Part shown: piece after piece, positions 16,601 to 25,273 of the stretch
Layout: every line of letters starts with the position of its first letter
Position numbering within the stretch: the stretch's first letter is position 1
Source of the DNA: CAYSLU01 sp964431965
GTDB taxonomy: Bacteria > Verrucomicrobiota > Kiritimatiellia > CAIKKV01 > CAYSLU01
Direction: 5' to 3'
Assembly (NCBI GenBank): GCA_964431965.1
Contig: CAYSLU010000004.1
Span: 1 to 64,000, forward strand
DNA length: 64,000 nt
The notes under the pieces: generated by a model
Told to the model about the DNA's origin: nothing
Seen by the model: only the letters and a program-made list of their open reading frames with translations
The model's database searches: none
Program-made: the position numbers and the translations under genes

Positions 16601-17673
16601 GCGTGCGTGGACTCCCGGACGATCAGTTCCGCGGAACTCGTCAGCCGCCGAAAGGGGCCCGAACTCCGCCCGTGAATGCGATCCATCAACAGGCCGAATG
16701 CCTTCGCCCCGGCCAGGTCGTCCGCCGTGCTGACCGAGGTCAGCGGCATGACCCCGTAGCTGGCGAGCATGGAGTCGCCGGAGCCCGCAACGGCCACGTC
16801 ACGGGGCACTCGCACGCCCAGACGATGGAGCGCTCGGACCGCCAGCGAGGCCATGGCGTCAAATCCGATAACGGCATCGAATGAACCGAGGTGTCCGGCC
16901 AGGAACCGGCGGACCGCTTCGACCAGCGGCTCGGGATCGGCGAACTCCCGGATCGCCGGACGGGCGACGCGCATGACCAGCGGAGCCGGGGCGCCAGCCC
17001 GCTTCAGCTCATCGCGCACGGCGGACTCGCGGACGGTGTTGATCCGTGCTTCGGGAATCGCGCGGGCCAGGCAGACGCGCCGCCGGCCGAGTTGGAGCAG
17101 GTGCCTGGCCTGGAGCCGCCCCACGGCCTCATAGTCCACGCTGATGTCGTCGCACGGGAAATCGAGCAGGTTCGCGCCGTCGAAGGTGACCGCGGGGAAG
17201 CCGGACTGCACGAGGCGGCGCAGTTCCCCGTGCGGCCCCGGATCGACGGGATAGACCGCCAGGCCATCGACACCGCGGTCGATCAGGCGGCGGATGACCA
17301 GGTCCTCCGACTCCGAGTCGTTGTGGTGGGAACTCAAGATGACCGTGTAGCCGGATCCCTCGGCGGCCTCGGTCAGCCCGGCTGTTCGCGTGGCAATGGC
17401 TCCGGGCGCAACGACGCCGATGACGTGGCTCACGCCCGCACGCAGAGCCCGCGCCGACAGGTTGGGGCGATAGCCGAGCGCGGCCGCCGCTTTCCGGATG
17501 CGCTGGCGGGTTGCCTCCGAGGCCCAGCAGTTCGGGCGGTCGTTCAGGACCACGCTGGCCGTAACGCTGCTGACCCCGGCCCGCTTCGCCACATCGGCCA
17601 AGGTAATCCGCCGGCCGTCGCCCCGCCGCCCGGCGCCGCTCGCGACAGGCTCTGCCTTCGAGCATCTTGCCAT
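16597..17673 (-). CDS. LacI-family transcriptional regulator
   Basis: 358 residues. The N-terminal helix-turn-helix reads ITLADVAKRAGVSSVTASVV (about residues 23-42), followed by the hinge segment (ALGYRPNLSARALRAG) and a periplasmic-binding-protein-like sensor domain (VIGVVAPG; ISVDYEAVGRLQARHLL; DVAVAGSGDS). Such proteins usually repress sugar-use genes and release DNA on binding an oligosaccharide. It is the first gene of the minus-strand block, so autoregulation and control of the downstream glycan genes are likely. A LacI-type palindrome lies 37 bp upstream of the ATG. Confidence 0.93.
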   Translation of the reverse strand: MARCSKAEPVASGAGRRGDGRRITLADVAKRAGVSSVTASVVLNDRPNCWASEATRQRIRKAAAALGYRPNLSARALRAGVSHVIGVVAPGAIATRTAGLTEAAEGSGYTVILSSHHNDSESEDLVIRRLIDRGVDGLAVYPVDPGPHGELRRLVQSGFPAVTFDGANLLDFPCDDISVDYEAVGRLQARHLLQLGRRRVCLARAIPEARINTVRESAVRDELKRAGAPAPLVMRVARPAIREFADPEPLVEAVRRFLAGHLGSFDAVIGFDAMASLAVRALHRLGVRVPRDVAVAGSGDSMLASYGVMPLTSVSTADDLAGAKAFGLLMDRIHGRSSGPFRRLTSSAELIVRESTHA

Positions 17674-17709
17674 GCGGTGGATTCTCTCAAATGAGGCGCG
17701 CGGCTGGCT

Positions 17710-17727
17710 ATATGAATCGTTTTATAT
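17710..17727. promoter_or_regulatory. LacI-type operator candidate upstream of the LacI gene
   Basis: ATATGAATCGTTTTATAT is an imperfect palindrome around a central CG (ATATnAAnCGnTTnATAT, 14 of 18 positions symmetric), the classical form of LacI/GalR-family operators. It is a sharply AT-rich patch in a GC-rich genome, in the 138-bp gap before the regulator, and probably overlaps its promoter. Confidence 0.5.
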
Positions 17728-17811
17728 GAGCACGCGCGACGCCCCCACAGCCGGAGCCCCGCCCACATGAACGCAACGCGCGGCCCCAGAATCACATCGG
17801 GCGGGCGCCGG

Positions 17812-20274
17812 TCAGTTCGCCGCATACAGGAACGGCCGGCGGAACATGCCGCCGAGGTGGTGCTCGCAGTTGGCGCGGAGGGCGATGGTGTTCTTCCCCG
17901 GCTTGAGCTTGCCCGAGAGGTCCACATCCCACTCAAACGCGTAGCTGTTGAGCCACCAGAGCTTGCCCTGCTTGCGGTAGGCGACTTCCTGCCCGTTGAC
18001 GTAGAGCCAGCACTCGTTGAACAGGCCCGGGAAGAGCAAATGAACCTTCCCGTTCACCTGCGCGGCCGACAGCTCCACGTCCGTGCGGTACCACATGTCG
18101 CCCGTGAAGCTTTGCCGATCCGGATCGCGGATCCCCTGGGCCTGGGCATACAGGTCCGCCCGGAGCATCTCCCACTCGTTGGTGTAGTCCTTGCGGCTTC
18201 GAAGCGTGAGCTGGTCCCGGCGGGCCTTCCAGTGGGTCAGATCCACGTCCTGGGTGGCGTACTTCCGCTCCACGCCGACGCGCTGCTTGTCGCGGCGGAA
18301 CGCCCATTCGAGCGGGAGCTTGGCGATCAGGGTGCCATTGGTGCCGCCCACGAAGCCGGCCAGCCGGGCGTACTGCTGGACTTCGCCCGGCCACCAGGAG
18401 GGGCCGTGCTCGCCCATGCGGCGGTACGTCGTGAAGATGCCGTTCATGTCGGTCATGCTCTCGCGGACGGCCAGCGCCTTCTGGCCGAGCTTTGCGGCTT
18501 CGGTGTAGTTGCACTCCGAGGACGCCTGCCGCACCATCCCGAGATAGCCGTCGAGGATATCGAAGCTCATGCGCGTGAACTTCATGCGCTCCAGAACCTG
18601 CTGTTCCTGGCGGGTGAGGTCGCCTTTGCCCTTGAGCGGAGCCACCAGCTTCTCGGCTTCCGCCAGGCTCTTCCGGCAGGTCTCGATCACCTCGGGCGTG
18701 TAGATGGCCGGGGCGGCGAAGTACTCGTGCTCGGTAACGATGGTATCGGACCATGCCCGGTAAATGGCGCTCCAGTAGGTCTCCATCGGTCCCGCGGCCG
18801 GGCCGTAGAACTTCGGGTAGAACTCCTTGAGCAGCGCATCGACGTCCTCGTCCGGGTTCCACATCAGGCGCCCGCGGAAGAAGAGGTTGAGGAACGTGGT
18901 GCCGATGGCGTTGCGGCTTTCCGTATTGACGCCCAGGATGCCGGCCTTGGCGTAGTGGGCGAAGTCCTGCTTCAGCCCCTGGTGACTGGGGTTCGGGATA
19001 TCGCGCCAAACCAGCATGCCCTGGTCGTAGTCGTAGATGGCCAGGCGCCCCTGCATGATCTCGGACCATTTGTACACCATCGCCCGGTACTCCTGGCGCG
19101 GCGGGGAGTCCTCGTCATCCATGCCGTGGATGGGGTCGATGTCGATGGGGGCTAGCTCGCAGAAGAGCGACGGCTCCGCCTTCATTTCGCGCACCGGCGG
19201 AATCGTCATGTTGGCGTAAGCCAGGAACCCCAGCTTGCCGCCGCCAGCCGGGTACTGCTTCTGCAGGATGCGGGCGATGTTGTTGTACAGCTCCAGCATG
19301 GGATCGGTCACCGACCAGCGCATCATGTACTTGTCCCACTGCAGCTTCATCAGCTCCACGTCCTTCGGATAGTCGGAGTCGTAGGAACCGTCTTCCATGC
19401 CGATGGAGATGCCCTGCCCCTTGGCAAAGTCGGGCTCAAGCTTTGCGGCGACATGCTCGGCCGTCCCCGGCGCGGTGATCGGGAAGTTGAACGTGCTCTT
19501 GGCGCCGGGGACATCGCGCGTGTACCTGCCCAGGGCGTGGCCCGTGCCCGGGAAGCCGCGTCGGCCGGGGATCATCATGTTCCGCTTCTGGAACTCGGCC
19601 CGTCCGGCGTTGTCACCCACCCAGGAGATCCAGTACCCGCGGATTTCGAAGGGCGAGCCGTAGGTGTAATCGAGGTCGCCCAGCGCCAGCGTCTTCACCT
19701 CGGGGATGCACTCGCCGAAGTCGGTGGGGATGTACCAGCGGCACCCCCAGCGCCACAGCAGCTCGGCGACGGCGAAGTAGTGCGCCTGGTCATTGTTGCC
19801 GGCGATGTAGACGCGGGGCCCTTCGCGCAACAGCCCGATGGCGTCGGAGCCCAGGATGGGCTTCTGCTTGGCCGCCGCGCGGATCCGCTTGGCCAGATCG
19901 GGCTTGGCCTTCAGTGCTTCTTCGCCCACCAGGAGCACGGGCGTCCGGCCCTTCAGCGCCGCGTCAATCTCCTCGCGCGTGGCGGCCAGGCGGGGCCTGG
20001 CCCCCGTCATGAGATGGATGTACTTCACCAGGTCACAGGCGGCCAGCCACTCGTCGTTGCGCGTGCCGCTCTTGTCGGCCCCGCGCGTCACGGCGCCATC
20101 CTTGCCCTTCGTCTCGGGCAGGCCGGCCTCGGGCGAAACCACCACCACGGCCTCGGTCCGGCCGTTGCTCGCGATGATGCACTCCCGCTCCGCCGCCCCC
20201 GCCATGCGCGGCACGGCGGCCAGGGCCGCCAGCGAAAGCACTACCCGACCGAACCGACGGATCGCCTGGCTCAT
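17812..20274 (-). CDS. Secreted DUF4838 protein, second copy
   Basis: 820 residues with a signal peptide (RFGRVVLSLAALAAVPRMAGA). Shares DUF4838 landmarks with the gene at 12150: FAVAELLWRWGCRWYIPTDF, RWSVTDPMLELYNNIARILQ, FRGRLMWNPDEDVDALLKEF and FYGPAAGPMETYW. The C-terminal end is a jelly-roll (LFPGLFNECWLYVNGQE). ATG 20274 is preceded by an excellent AAGGAGGAG site; the open frame extends 148 codons upstream without support. Probably a periplasmic or outer-surface glycan-active protein. It is divergent from the large secreted gene at 20474, sharing a 199-bp promoter region. Confidence 0.87.
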   Translation of the reverse strand: MSQAIRRFGRVVLSLAALAAVPRMAGAAERECIIASNGRTEAVVVVSPEAGLPETKGKDGAVTRGADKSGTRNDEWLAACDLVKYIHLMTGARPRLAATREEIDAALKGRTPVLLVGEEALKAKPDLAKRIRAAAKQKPILGSDAIGLLREGPRVYIAGNNDQAHYFAVAELLWRWGCRWYIPTDFGECIPEVKTLALGDLDYTYGSPFEIRGYWISWVGDNAGRAEFQKRNMMIPGRRGFPGTGHALGRYTRDVPGAKSTFNFPITAPGTAEHVAAKLEPDFAKGQGISIGMEDGSYDSDYPKDVELMKLQWDKYMMRWSVTDPMLELYNNIARILQKQYPAGGGKLGFLAYANMTIPPVREMKAEPSLFCELAPIDIDPIHGMDDEDSPPRQEYRAMVYKWSEIMQGRLAIYDYDQGMLVWRDIPNPSHQGLKQDFAHYAKAGILGVNTESRNAIGTTFLNLFFRGRLMWNPDEDVDALLKEFYPKFYGPAAGPMETYWSAIYRAWSDTIVTEHEYFAAPAIYTPEVIETCRKSLAEAEKLVAPLKGKGDLTRQEQQVLERMKFTRMSFDILDGYLGMVRQASSECNYTEAAKLGQKALAVRESMTDMNGIFTTYRRMGEHGPSWWPGEVQQYARLAGFVGGTNGTLIAKLPLEWAFRRDKQRVGVERKYATQDVDLTHWKARRDQLTLRSRKDYTNEWEMLRADLYAQAQGIRDPDRQSFTGDMWYRTDVELSAAQVNGKVHLLFPGLFNECWLYVNGQEVAYRKQGKLWWLNSYAFEWDVDLSGKLKPGKNTIALRANCEHHLGGMFRRPFLYAAN

Positions 20275-20384
20275 GTGACGTCTCCTCCTTGTCGCGTCCA
20301 ACCCAATGGGGATGCTCCCATTCCACAGCAGCGAGGCAAAGCTCATTCTTCGTACCGCGGAGTCGCGGATTGACGGGGAGGCCG

Positions 20385-20395
20385 AAAACCGTTTT
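20385..20395. promoter_or_regulatory. Palindromic operator candidate in divergent promoter region
   Basis: AAAACCGTTTT is a perfect 5-1-5 palindrome. It shares the AAnCGTTTT half with the candidate site at 17710. It lies in the 199-bp region between the divergent DUF4838 gene and the large secreted protein gene, so one regulator bound here could control both. The match is short. Confidence 0.35.
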
Positions 20396-20473
20396 GATCT
20401 GCCCGAACGAATCCACCGGAGTCTGCGCGCGCCGGCGCGGGAGACCCGGACCAACAGATCAACCCGGATCCAC

Positions 20474-23197
20474 ATGAGCCACACTATGCGTCGCGCCTCT
20501 GCCGCCGTTCTGTCCGCCATCAGCATCTCCCTGTCGTCAGCCGCGGCGGAGAGCTCACTGCCCACCCCCCGTCTGGCGCCGGTCGCCGGCACGACGTTCC
20601 GCCTGTGCGACGGGCTCACGATCCTGGTCAACAACCCCAAGGGCTCGGCGTTCACCCTCGGGCTCGACGTGCGCGACCTGAACCTGATCGAGACCGGCCC
20701 GCGCGAGGTGCTGCTCAAGGTCTATGATCCCGAGGGCAAGGCGCTCGTGCGCGAGGTGATCCCGGACGACGGCGTGGTCACGCCGATCGGCCAGTCGCCG
20801 ACCGGCGGGTGGGATCACGAGGGCTGGTACTACCTCTACCAGAACAAGAGCGGCGCCCCGCCCATGCTCCGGTGGTCTGGCCGGGCCGCGCCCGATCGCC
20901 TCGCCGCAACCCCGGCGCGCATGCTCGAGCGGAGCATCCCCGCGGGCAAGCCCGGCGCGTATCGCATCGTGGTGGTCGGCACGCGCGACCATGTCGCGTC
21001 GATCCGGATCGACCCCGCCCTCTCGTGGGCCGTCGCCGGGAACCCCTTCTTCCTCCACCCGGCGGGCGATCTGCTCAAGAAGAGCTTCATCTACGTGCCG
21101 CGCGGGACGCTGGGACTCAGCCTGGCTTTCATCGAGTACGACCGCCCGCGCACGCGCACATACTCCCTCCGCGACGCCTCAGGCGCGGTCATCTGCTCCG
21201 GCCTGGCCACCTCCGGCGTCTCGTTCGCCGAGGCCAAGCCCGCCACCTCGAACGCCTGGGACGACCAGGTGTTTACGTTCGAAGTCGGCGACGGCCCCGG
21301 CGAGTACATGGTGCAGTGCGCGCTGCTGTCGGCCAAGCCCCCGCCCCCGACGCGATCGGCGCAGGCCGCGGTCCAGGCTTTCTTTGCGCCGGACAAGGCG
21401 ACCGCCGCGGCGCTGAAAGGCGGCGTCATCTGGGCCGACGGCCAGCGCTTCTACCTGCCCCAGCAGGTTCGCCTCCACCAGTGGCTGAAGACCATCGCCA
21501 CGAATGACTTCGAGGTGCGGAACGCCGACGGAAAGCCCGCGAAGCTGGTCAAGATCACCCCGAGGGACTGTTCCACGAGCCCCGCCTACGACATCACCCC
21601 CAACACGAACGCGGCCTTCCGGCCACTCAACGGCCCGCACGAGCCGGCCCCGATCTCGGATACGATCATGTTCAGCTACGGCCTGCACAAGAACCCGCAG
21701 GCACTCAACGTGGCCATCCGCGACGTCGCGCAGGGCCTGCGCCTGATGGGTCCCGGCGACTTCCCCGTCAGCACGACGTGGAAGGGCATGGACAACATCG
21801 CCTACCGCTTCGGGACCTACGGCTGGCACTGGTGGCGGCCGGGCTGGCGCATCCTGCAGCAGTCGGACGCACCCGCCGAGGTGAAGGACATGCTGCGCGA
21901 ATCGTTCGTCAACGCGGCCGACCGGCTCGCGTTCGTGCACAACGCGGAGCGGGTCAACGGAAACGCTTTCGCCACCGTCGTCTGCGGCCTGCGATATGCG
22001 GTGGAGGGCACCGGTGATCCGCTCGTTCGCGAGCTGTTCGAGACCTTCTACCAGCGCTTCACGACCGGCGGCTGGGGGCCGCGCGTCGGGCTGGGGCCGA
22101 CGGGCCTGATCCAGGAGGAGTTCGCCTACGAGAACCACTACGGCTCGTACGCGGTGGAGACGTGGGGCGCGGTGGCGGCGGACCTGAAGGACGAGCGGTT
22201 CATCCGCGCGCGCGACGGCATGCTGAACGTCTTCAGCTACACGCTGAACGACGAGGTGAACGCGAATCCCTTCAACGCCCGCACCGCCCACGGTCCGGCG
22301 TTCAAGCCCGAGAAGGAAGGCCGCTTCGCGTGGAAGGGCTATCCGGGGCCCGATCTGACCGAGAGCATCAACGGAGCGAACGAGTTCTTCGCCGCCCGCC
22401 GGAAGGGGTACTACATGCTCACGTACCACGGCCGGATGACCCCGAAGTGGCAGAACGACAGCTTCATGGGCCAGATCGGCTGGAGTGGCGGCACGATCTG
22501 CCAGCTCGTCGTCCCCGGCAAGGGAACCGTTCTCGCCGGAACGCTGGACGCGCCCGGCTACGGGAAGAACATGCACCCGTCCCAGTGGCGCACGTTCCGC
22601 ATCCACTCGCTGGTCGGACAGACCGCCGACGGCAAGCCGCTGGTCTCGTCGGACAGCGAGCACCTCGACGCGACCCTGAAGGGGGACACCGTCACCAGCT
22701 CGGGCGAGGTTCGCGAGTCGTCGGTGGTCGCCACGCGCTCCTACACGTACAACGCGGATTGCGTCGTCGCCGAGGTGAGCCTGCGCATGACGGCCGATGA
22801 TGCGTTCCAGAGCTTTTGGTTCAAGAGCCCGTTCCGCGGCTACGTGGCCGAGGCGTGGGAGATGATCCCCTTCGTCGCCCAGCGGAGCGGACGGGCCGCT
22901 CGGGATGCGAAGGCCGAGGACAGCCGGACCAAGGTCACGGTCCTGAGCGCCGCCGGCAAGGAGCTGGGCGAGCTCGCCGCCACACCGCTCGAAGGCCAAG
23001 TCGTCGTCATCGACCGCGGCGGCTACGGCGTCCGCATCGAGCTGGAGAAGCCGGCCCCGCTCATGCGCGGCGCCGGCGACACGGTGATGATCCAGGCCAT
23101 CGCCCCGAGCCCCCTCGGCCCGCGCGACCCGGACAAGGAGCCGCCCAACGCCGGCGCCGTGTCGCTCCGCTACAAGCTCGTCCCGTTCGGGGCGTGA
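20474..23197 (+). CDS. Large secreted protein of unrecognised family, copy 1
   Basis: 907 residues with a signal peptide (RRASAAVLSAISISLSSAAA). I cannot assign a known family. The first 350 residues look beta-rich. The middle is helical and resembles an alpha/alpha-toroid (MRLMGPGDFP region, WRILQQSDAPAEVKDMLRES, LRYAVEGTGDPLVRELFETF). The last 300 residues have TYHGRMTPKW, MHPSQWRTFRIHSLVGQT and VTSSGEVRESSVV, like the sandwich half of polysaccharide lyases. Colinear similarity to the gene at 47374 is strong in the C-terminal half. An uncharacterised lyase or hydrolase is a reasonable inference. The start at 20474 (a second ATG at 20486) precedes the signal peptide; the longer open frame has none. 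It is convergent with the Kelch gene. Confidence 0.75.
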   Translation: MSHTMRRASAAVLSAISISLSSAAAESSLPTPRLAPVAGTTFRLCDGLTILVNNPKGSAFTLGLDVRDLNLIETGPREVLLKVYDPEGKALVREVIPDDGVVTPIGQSPTGGWDHEGWYYLYQNKSGAPPMLRWSGRAAPDRLAATPARMLERSIPAGKPGAYRIVVVGTRDHVASIRIDPALSWAVAGNPFFLHPAGDLLKKSFIYVPRGTLGLSLAFIEYDRPRTRTYSLRDASGAVICSGLATSGVSFAEAKPATSNAWDDQVFTFEVGDGPGEYMVQCALLSAKPPPPTRSAQAAVQAFFAPDKATAAALKGGVIWADGQRFYLPQQVRLHQWLKTIATNDFEVRNADGKPAKLVKITPRDCSTSPAYDITPNTNAAFRPLNGPHEPAPISDTIMFSYGLHKNPQALNVAIRDVAQGLRLMGPGDFPVSTTWKGMDNIAYRFGTYGWHWWRPGWRILQQSDAPAEVKDMLRESFVNAADRLAFVHNAERVNGNAFATVVCGLRYAVEGTGDPLVRELFETFYQRFTTGGWGPRVGLGPTGLIQEEFAYENHYGSYAVETWGAVAADLKDERFIRARDGMLNVFSYTLNDEVNANPFNARTAHGPAFKPEKEGRFAWKGYPGPDLTESINGANEFFAARRKGYYMLTYHGRMTPKWQNDSFMGQIGWSGGTICQLVVPGKGTVLAGTLDAPGYGKNMHPSQWRTFRIHSLVGQTADGKPLVSSDSEHLDATLKGDTVTSSGEVRESSVVATRSYTYNADCVVAEVSLRMTADDAFQSFWFKSPFRGYVAEAWEMIPFVAQRSGRAARDAKAEDSRTKVTVLSAAGKELGELAATPLEGQVVVIDRGGYGVRIELEKPAPLMRGAGDTVMIQAIAPSPLGPRDPDKEPPNAGAVSLRYKLVPFGA

Positions 23198-23228
23198 AAC
23201 GAGAGACAGCGCTCGCTCCGCGTGGACG

Positions 23229-23267
23229 CCGCCTGCCGGGCGGCGCCTGGTCCCGCCCGGCAGGCGG
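23229..23267. terminator. Strong stem-loop between convergent genes
   Basis: A 15-bp perfect stem: 23229-23243 pairs with 23253-23267 around a 9-nt loop. It lies 32 bp after one stop and 16 bp before the other. There is no T-run on either strand, so it may act as a bidirectional stop or RNA 3'-end stabiliser rather than a standard intrinsic terminator. The arms are almost pure GC. Confidence 0.5.
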
Positions 23268-23282
23268 GACCTACTCGTTCGA

Positions 23283-24839
23283 TTATCGATACGGGAGCAC
23301 GTGGAGCACGAAGTCCTGCCGCGCGGTCTCGCCGCCGGCCACGCTCGCCTCGACATGTATGGGCGCGTCGCCCGGTTCCTGCGCGGTGCCACCGAGCACC
23401 CCCGTGTCCGGGTCGATGCTCAGCCAGTCGGGCGCCTGCCTCAGCCGGTAGCGCATCCGCTTCCCGGCGGGGCCGAAGTCCGCGCAGGCCGCGTATTCGT
23501 AGCGGGCCTGGACATAGGTCTCGATCACGGGCTGGCTGACGAAGCACAGCCCCGGTATCGCGAGCCGCCACACGTCATTCACCAGCGGCCACACCATGCC
23601 GCCAACCACCCACAGCGCGCCGGCATGCGCGTAGACCGACTGCTCGTGCCGGGGCGCCCAGACGCCGGAGGCCGAGGCAAAGGCCTCGTTGCCGCCGCCG
23701 CTGTGCCGGATCGCCGGAGGACACTCGAGCCGCCGCCAGTCGACGCCGTCCGTTGAGTACCACGCATCGCCCAGGTTCTCCCACGTCGGCTCGGAGCGGA
23801 ATCCGCCCAGCAGCCATAGCCGGTCGCGGTAGACCGCGGACGAGCCCCAGATCCGAGGGCACCAGGGCGCGTGTGGGAGCACCGGCTCCCAGTTCACGCC
23901 GTCGGCCGAGCTCCACACATCGTTCCATGCCACGAACGGATGGTAGTCGGACCCGAGCGCTCCCCCGCCGAGGAGCCACATCCGGCCGTTCAAGACCACC
24001 GGCGCGTGCGTGATCTGGCGCCCCGACCAGGCCGCGTGCGGCGTCTCGAGCGTCCAGCGAACGCCGTCGCGCGACGACCAGACGTCGTTCAGCAGCTCGC
24101 CCGGCCGCGATCCGCCCATCACCCATATCCGATCCTGGAACACGGCGCAGCCGGCCGAGCCGCGCCCGCGCCAGGGCGTCTCGGACGTGGCGACCGACCA
24201 AGTCCGGCCATCCGGCGAGGAGTACAGCACGCCCGCGACATCCGCAACCCACATGCGGTCGCCAAAGACGAACGCGACGGGGATGTCGATCCCCCGCGGC
24301 GTCGGCACGTCGCTCTCGTGCGCCCACGCCATCCCGTCCGCCGAACTCCAGACGTCCCGGGCCATCTCAGGCGTATAGCCTCCCAGGAGCCACATCCGGT
24401 CGCGGAAGACCAGCTCGCCGGCGGAATCCCTCGGCATCCACGGCGTCGTCTCGGCCACTCGCTCCCACGCCGGAGACGCGTAGTCGCGCAGAACCCGCAG
24501 ATGGAGCTCGCGCCGCGTTCGCCCGTCTGAAGCCGTCACGGTGACCACGAACGCATTCCGGCCGCAGGCCAGCTCGCGCGGCTCGCGCATGCGTCCCCCG
24601 TCGAGAGGCACGCCATCGACCGCGACTTCGGCCCGCGGATCGATGGTTTCCACTGCGAGGCGGAACGCGCGAATGCCGTTGGACACGTGAATGGGAGCGT
24701 GGAAATCCCGGGGCCGGCCTCCGAATGCCACGGGGTCGCACCCCTCGCAGCACAGGAGAACACGCGTCACTCCGGCATCCGGGGTCTCCGGAGCCCCGCC
24801 TCCCGCCGCCTTCCCCTGCCCGCCTGTACGTTTCTTCAT
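23283..24839 (-). CDS. Kelch-type beta-propeller protein with cadherin-like and Ig-like ends
   Basis: 518 residues. About residues 45-120 form a cadherin-like beta-sandwich (FRLAVETIDPRAEVAVDG, LACGRNAFVVTVTASDG). Next come six Kelch-type blades repeating DRMWLLGG and DVWSSADG-x-W. The last 80 residues are an Ig-like putative-binding domain (YRLRQAPDWLSIDPDTGVLG). No clear signal peptide; the N-terminus is Lys/Gly-rich. The role is probably glycan binding or scaffolding; no catalytic motif is seen. It converges on the large secreted gene. Confidence 0.75.
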   Translation of the reverse strand: MKKRTGGQGKAAGGGAPETPDAGVTRVLLCCEGCDPVAFGGRPRDFHAPIHVSNGIRAFRLAVETIDPRAEVAVDGVPLDGGRMREPRELACGRNAFVVTVTASDGRTRRELHLRVLRDYASPAWERVAETTPWMPRDSAGELVFRDRMWLLGGYTPEMARDVWSSADGMAWAHESDVPTPRGIDIPVAFVFGDRMWVADVAGVLYSSPDGRTWSVATSETPWRGRGSAGCAVFQDRIWVMGGSRPGELLNDVWSSRDGVRWTLETPHAAWSGRQITHAPVVLNGRMWLLGGGALGSDYHPFVAWNDVWSSADGVNWEPVLPHAPWCPRIWGSSAVYRDRLWLLGGFRSEPTWENLGDAWYSTDGVDWRRLECPPAIRHSGGGNEAFASASGVWAPRHEQSVYAHAGALWVVGGMVWPLVNDVWRLAIPGLCFVSQPVIETYVQARYEYAACADFGPAGKRMRYRLRQAPDWLSIDPDTGVLGGTAQEPGDAPIHVEASVAGGETARQDFVLHVLPYR

Positions 24840-25273
24840 CGGATTATGGTCTCCTCATGTGCATGCCGTTGTCGAGGCTGCGCCGAGCCGCGTGGGTGTT
24901 GAGTCCCAGGGTCTTCTTGTTTTGGCCTGATCTCGGTCAACGGACGACACGGAGGTCGTCCCTCCATGTCCGGAACGGGCTGTTCTACGCGTCTTGGAAG
25001 GGCCGGGCTCCGTCCCGGCCGGTCCGAAAAGAGTCAAAACAAAAGACCCTGATGCTGAGTCCAGTTCGAGTCGCCGGTGCGACGGAGCACGCTTAGGCGA
25101 GGACTTCGGCGATGCCCCGGGCGTTGCGCGGCGGCGGCGATTTAGCTAACGTTTGGAGGATGCGCTGGAGGACGCTTTGCGGGCCGACGGCGTCTGCCTG
25201 CGCGGTGTTCCCGTCGGCACGCGGCCGTTCGACACATTGACCCGGCTTCACCACTGAACGAAGGCGAAACCCC
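24840..25273. other. 434-bp gene-poor region with a repeat-like element
   Basis: No convincing gene. It includes the inverted-repeat element at 24908-25050. A short plus-strand frame, 25149 to 25256, encodes LEDALEDALRADGVCLRGVP then PFDTLTRLHH and a stop; it could be the tail of a decayed gene. The rest shows nothing I can identify apart from the presumed promoter of the transporter gene at the right end. Confidence 0.4.
24908..25050. repeat. Small REP/MITE-like element with imperfect terminal inverted repeats
   Basis: AGGGTCTTCTTGTTTTG (24908-24924) and CAAAACAAAAGACCCT (25035-25050) are inverted copies with one extra base in the left arm. Between them are two hairpins: GACA-C-GGAGG paired with CCTCC-A-TGTC (24946-24970), and GGCCGGG/CCCGGCC around CTCCGT (25001-25020). 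The nested layout looks like a small non-coding mobile or REP-type element. No second copy was noticed in this window. Confidence 0.4.

Noticed and set aside
21179..23392. Long minus-strand frame opposite the large secreted gene
   Set aside because: Mirror frame; the plus strand shows paralogue similarity along its length.
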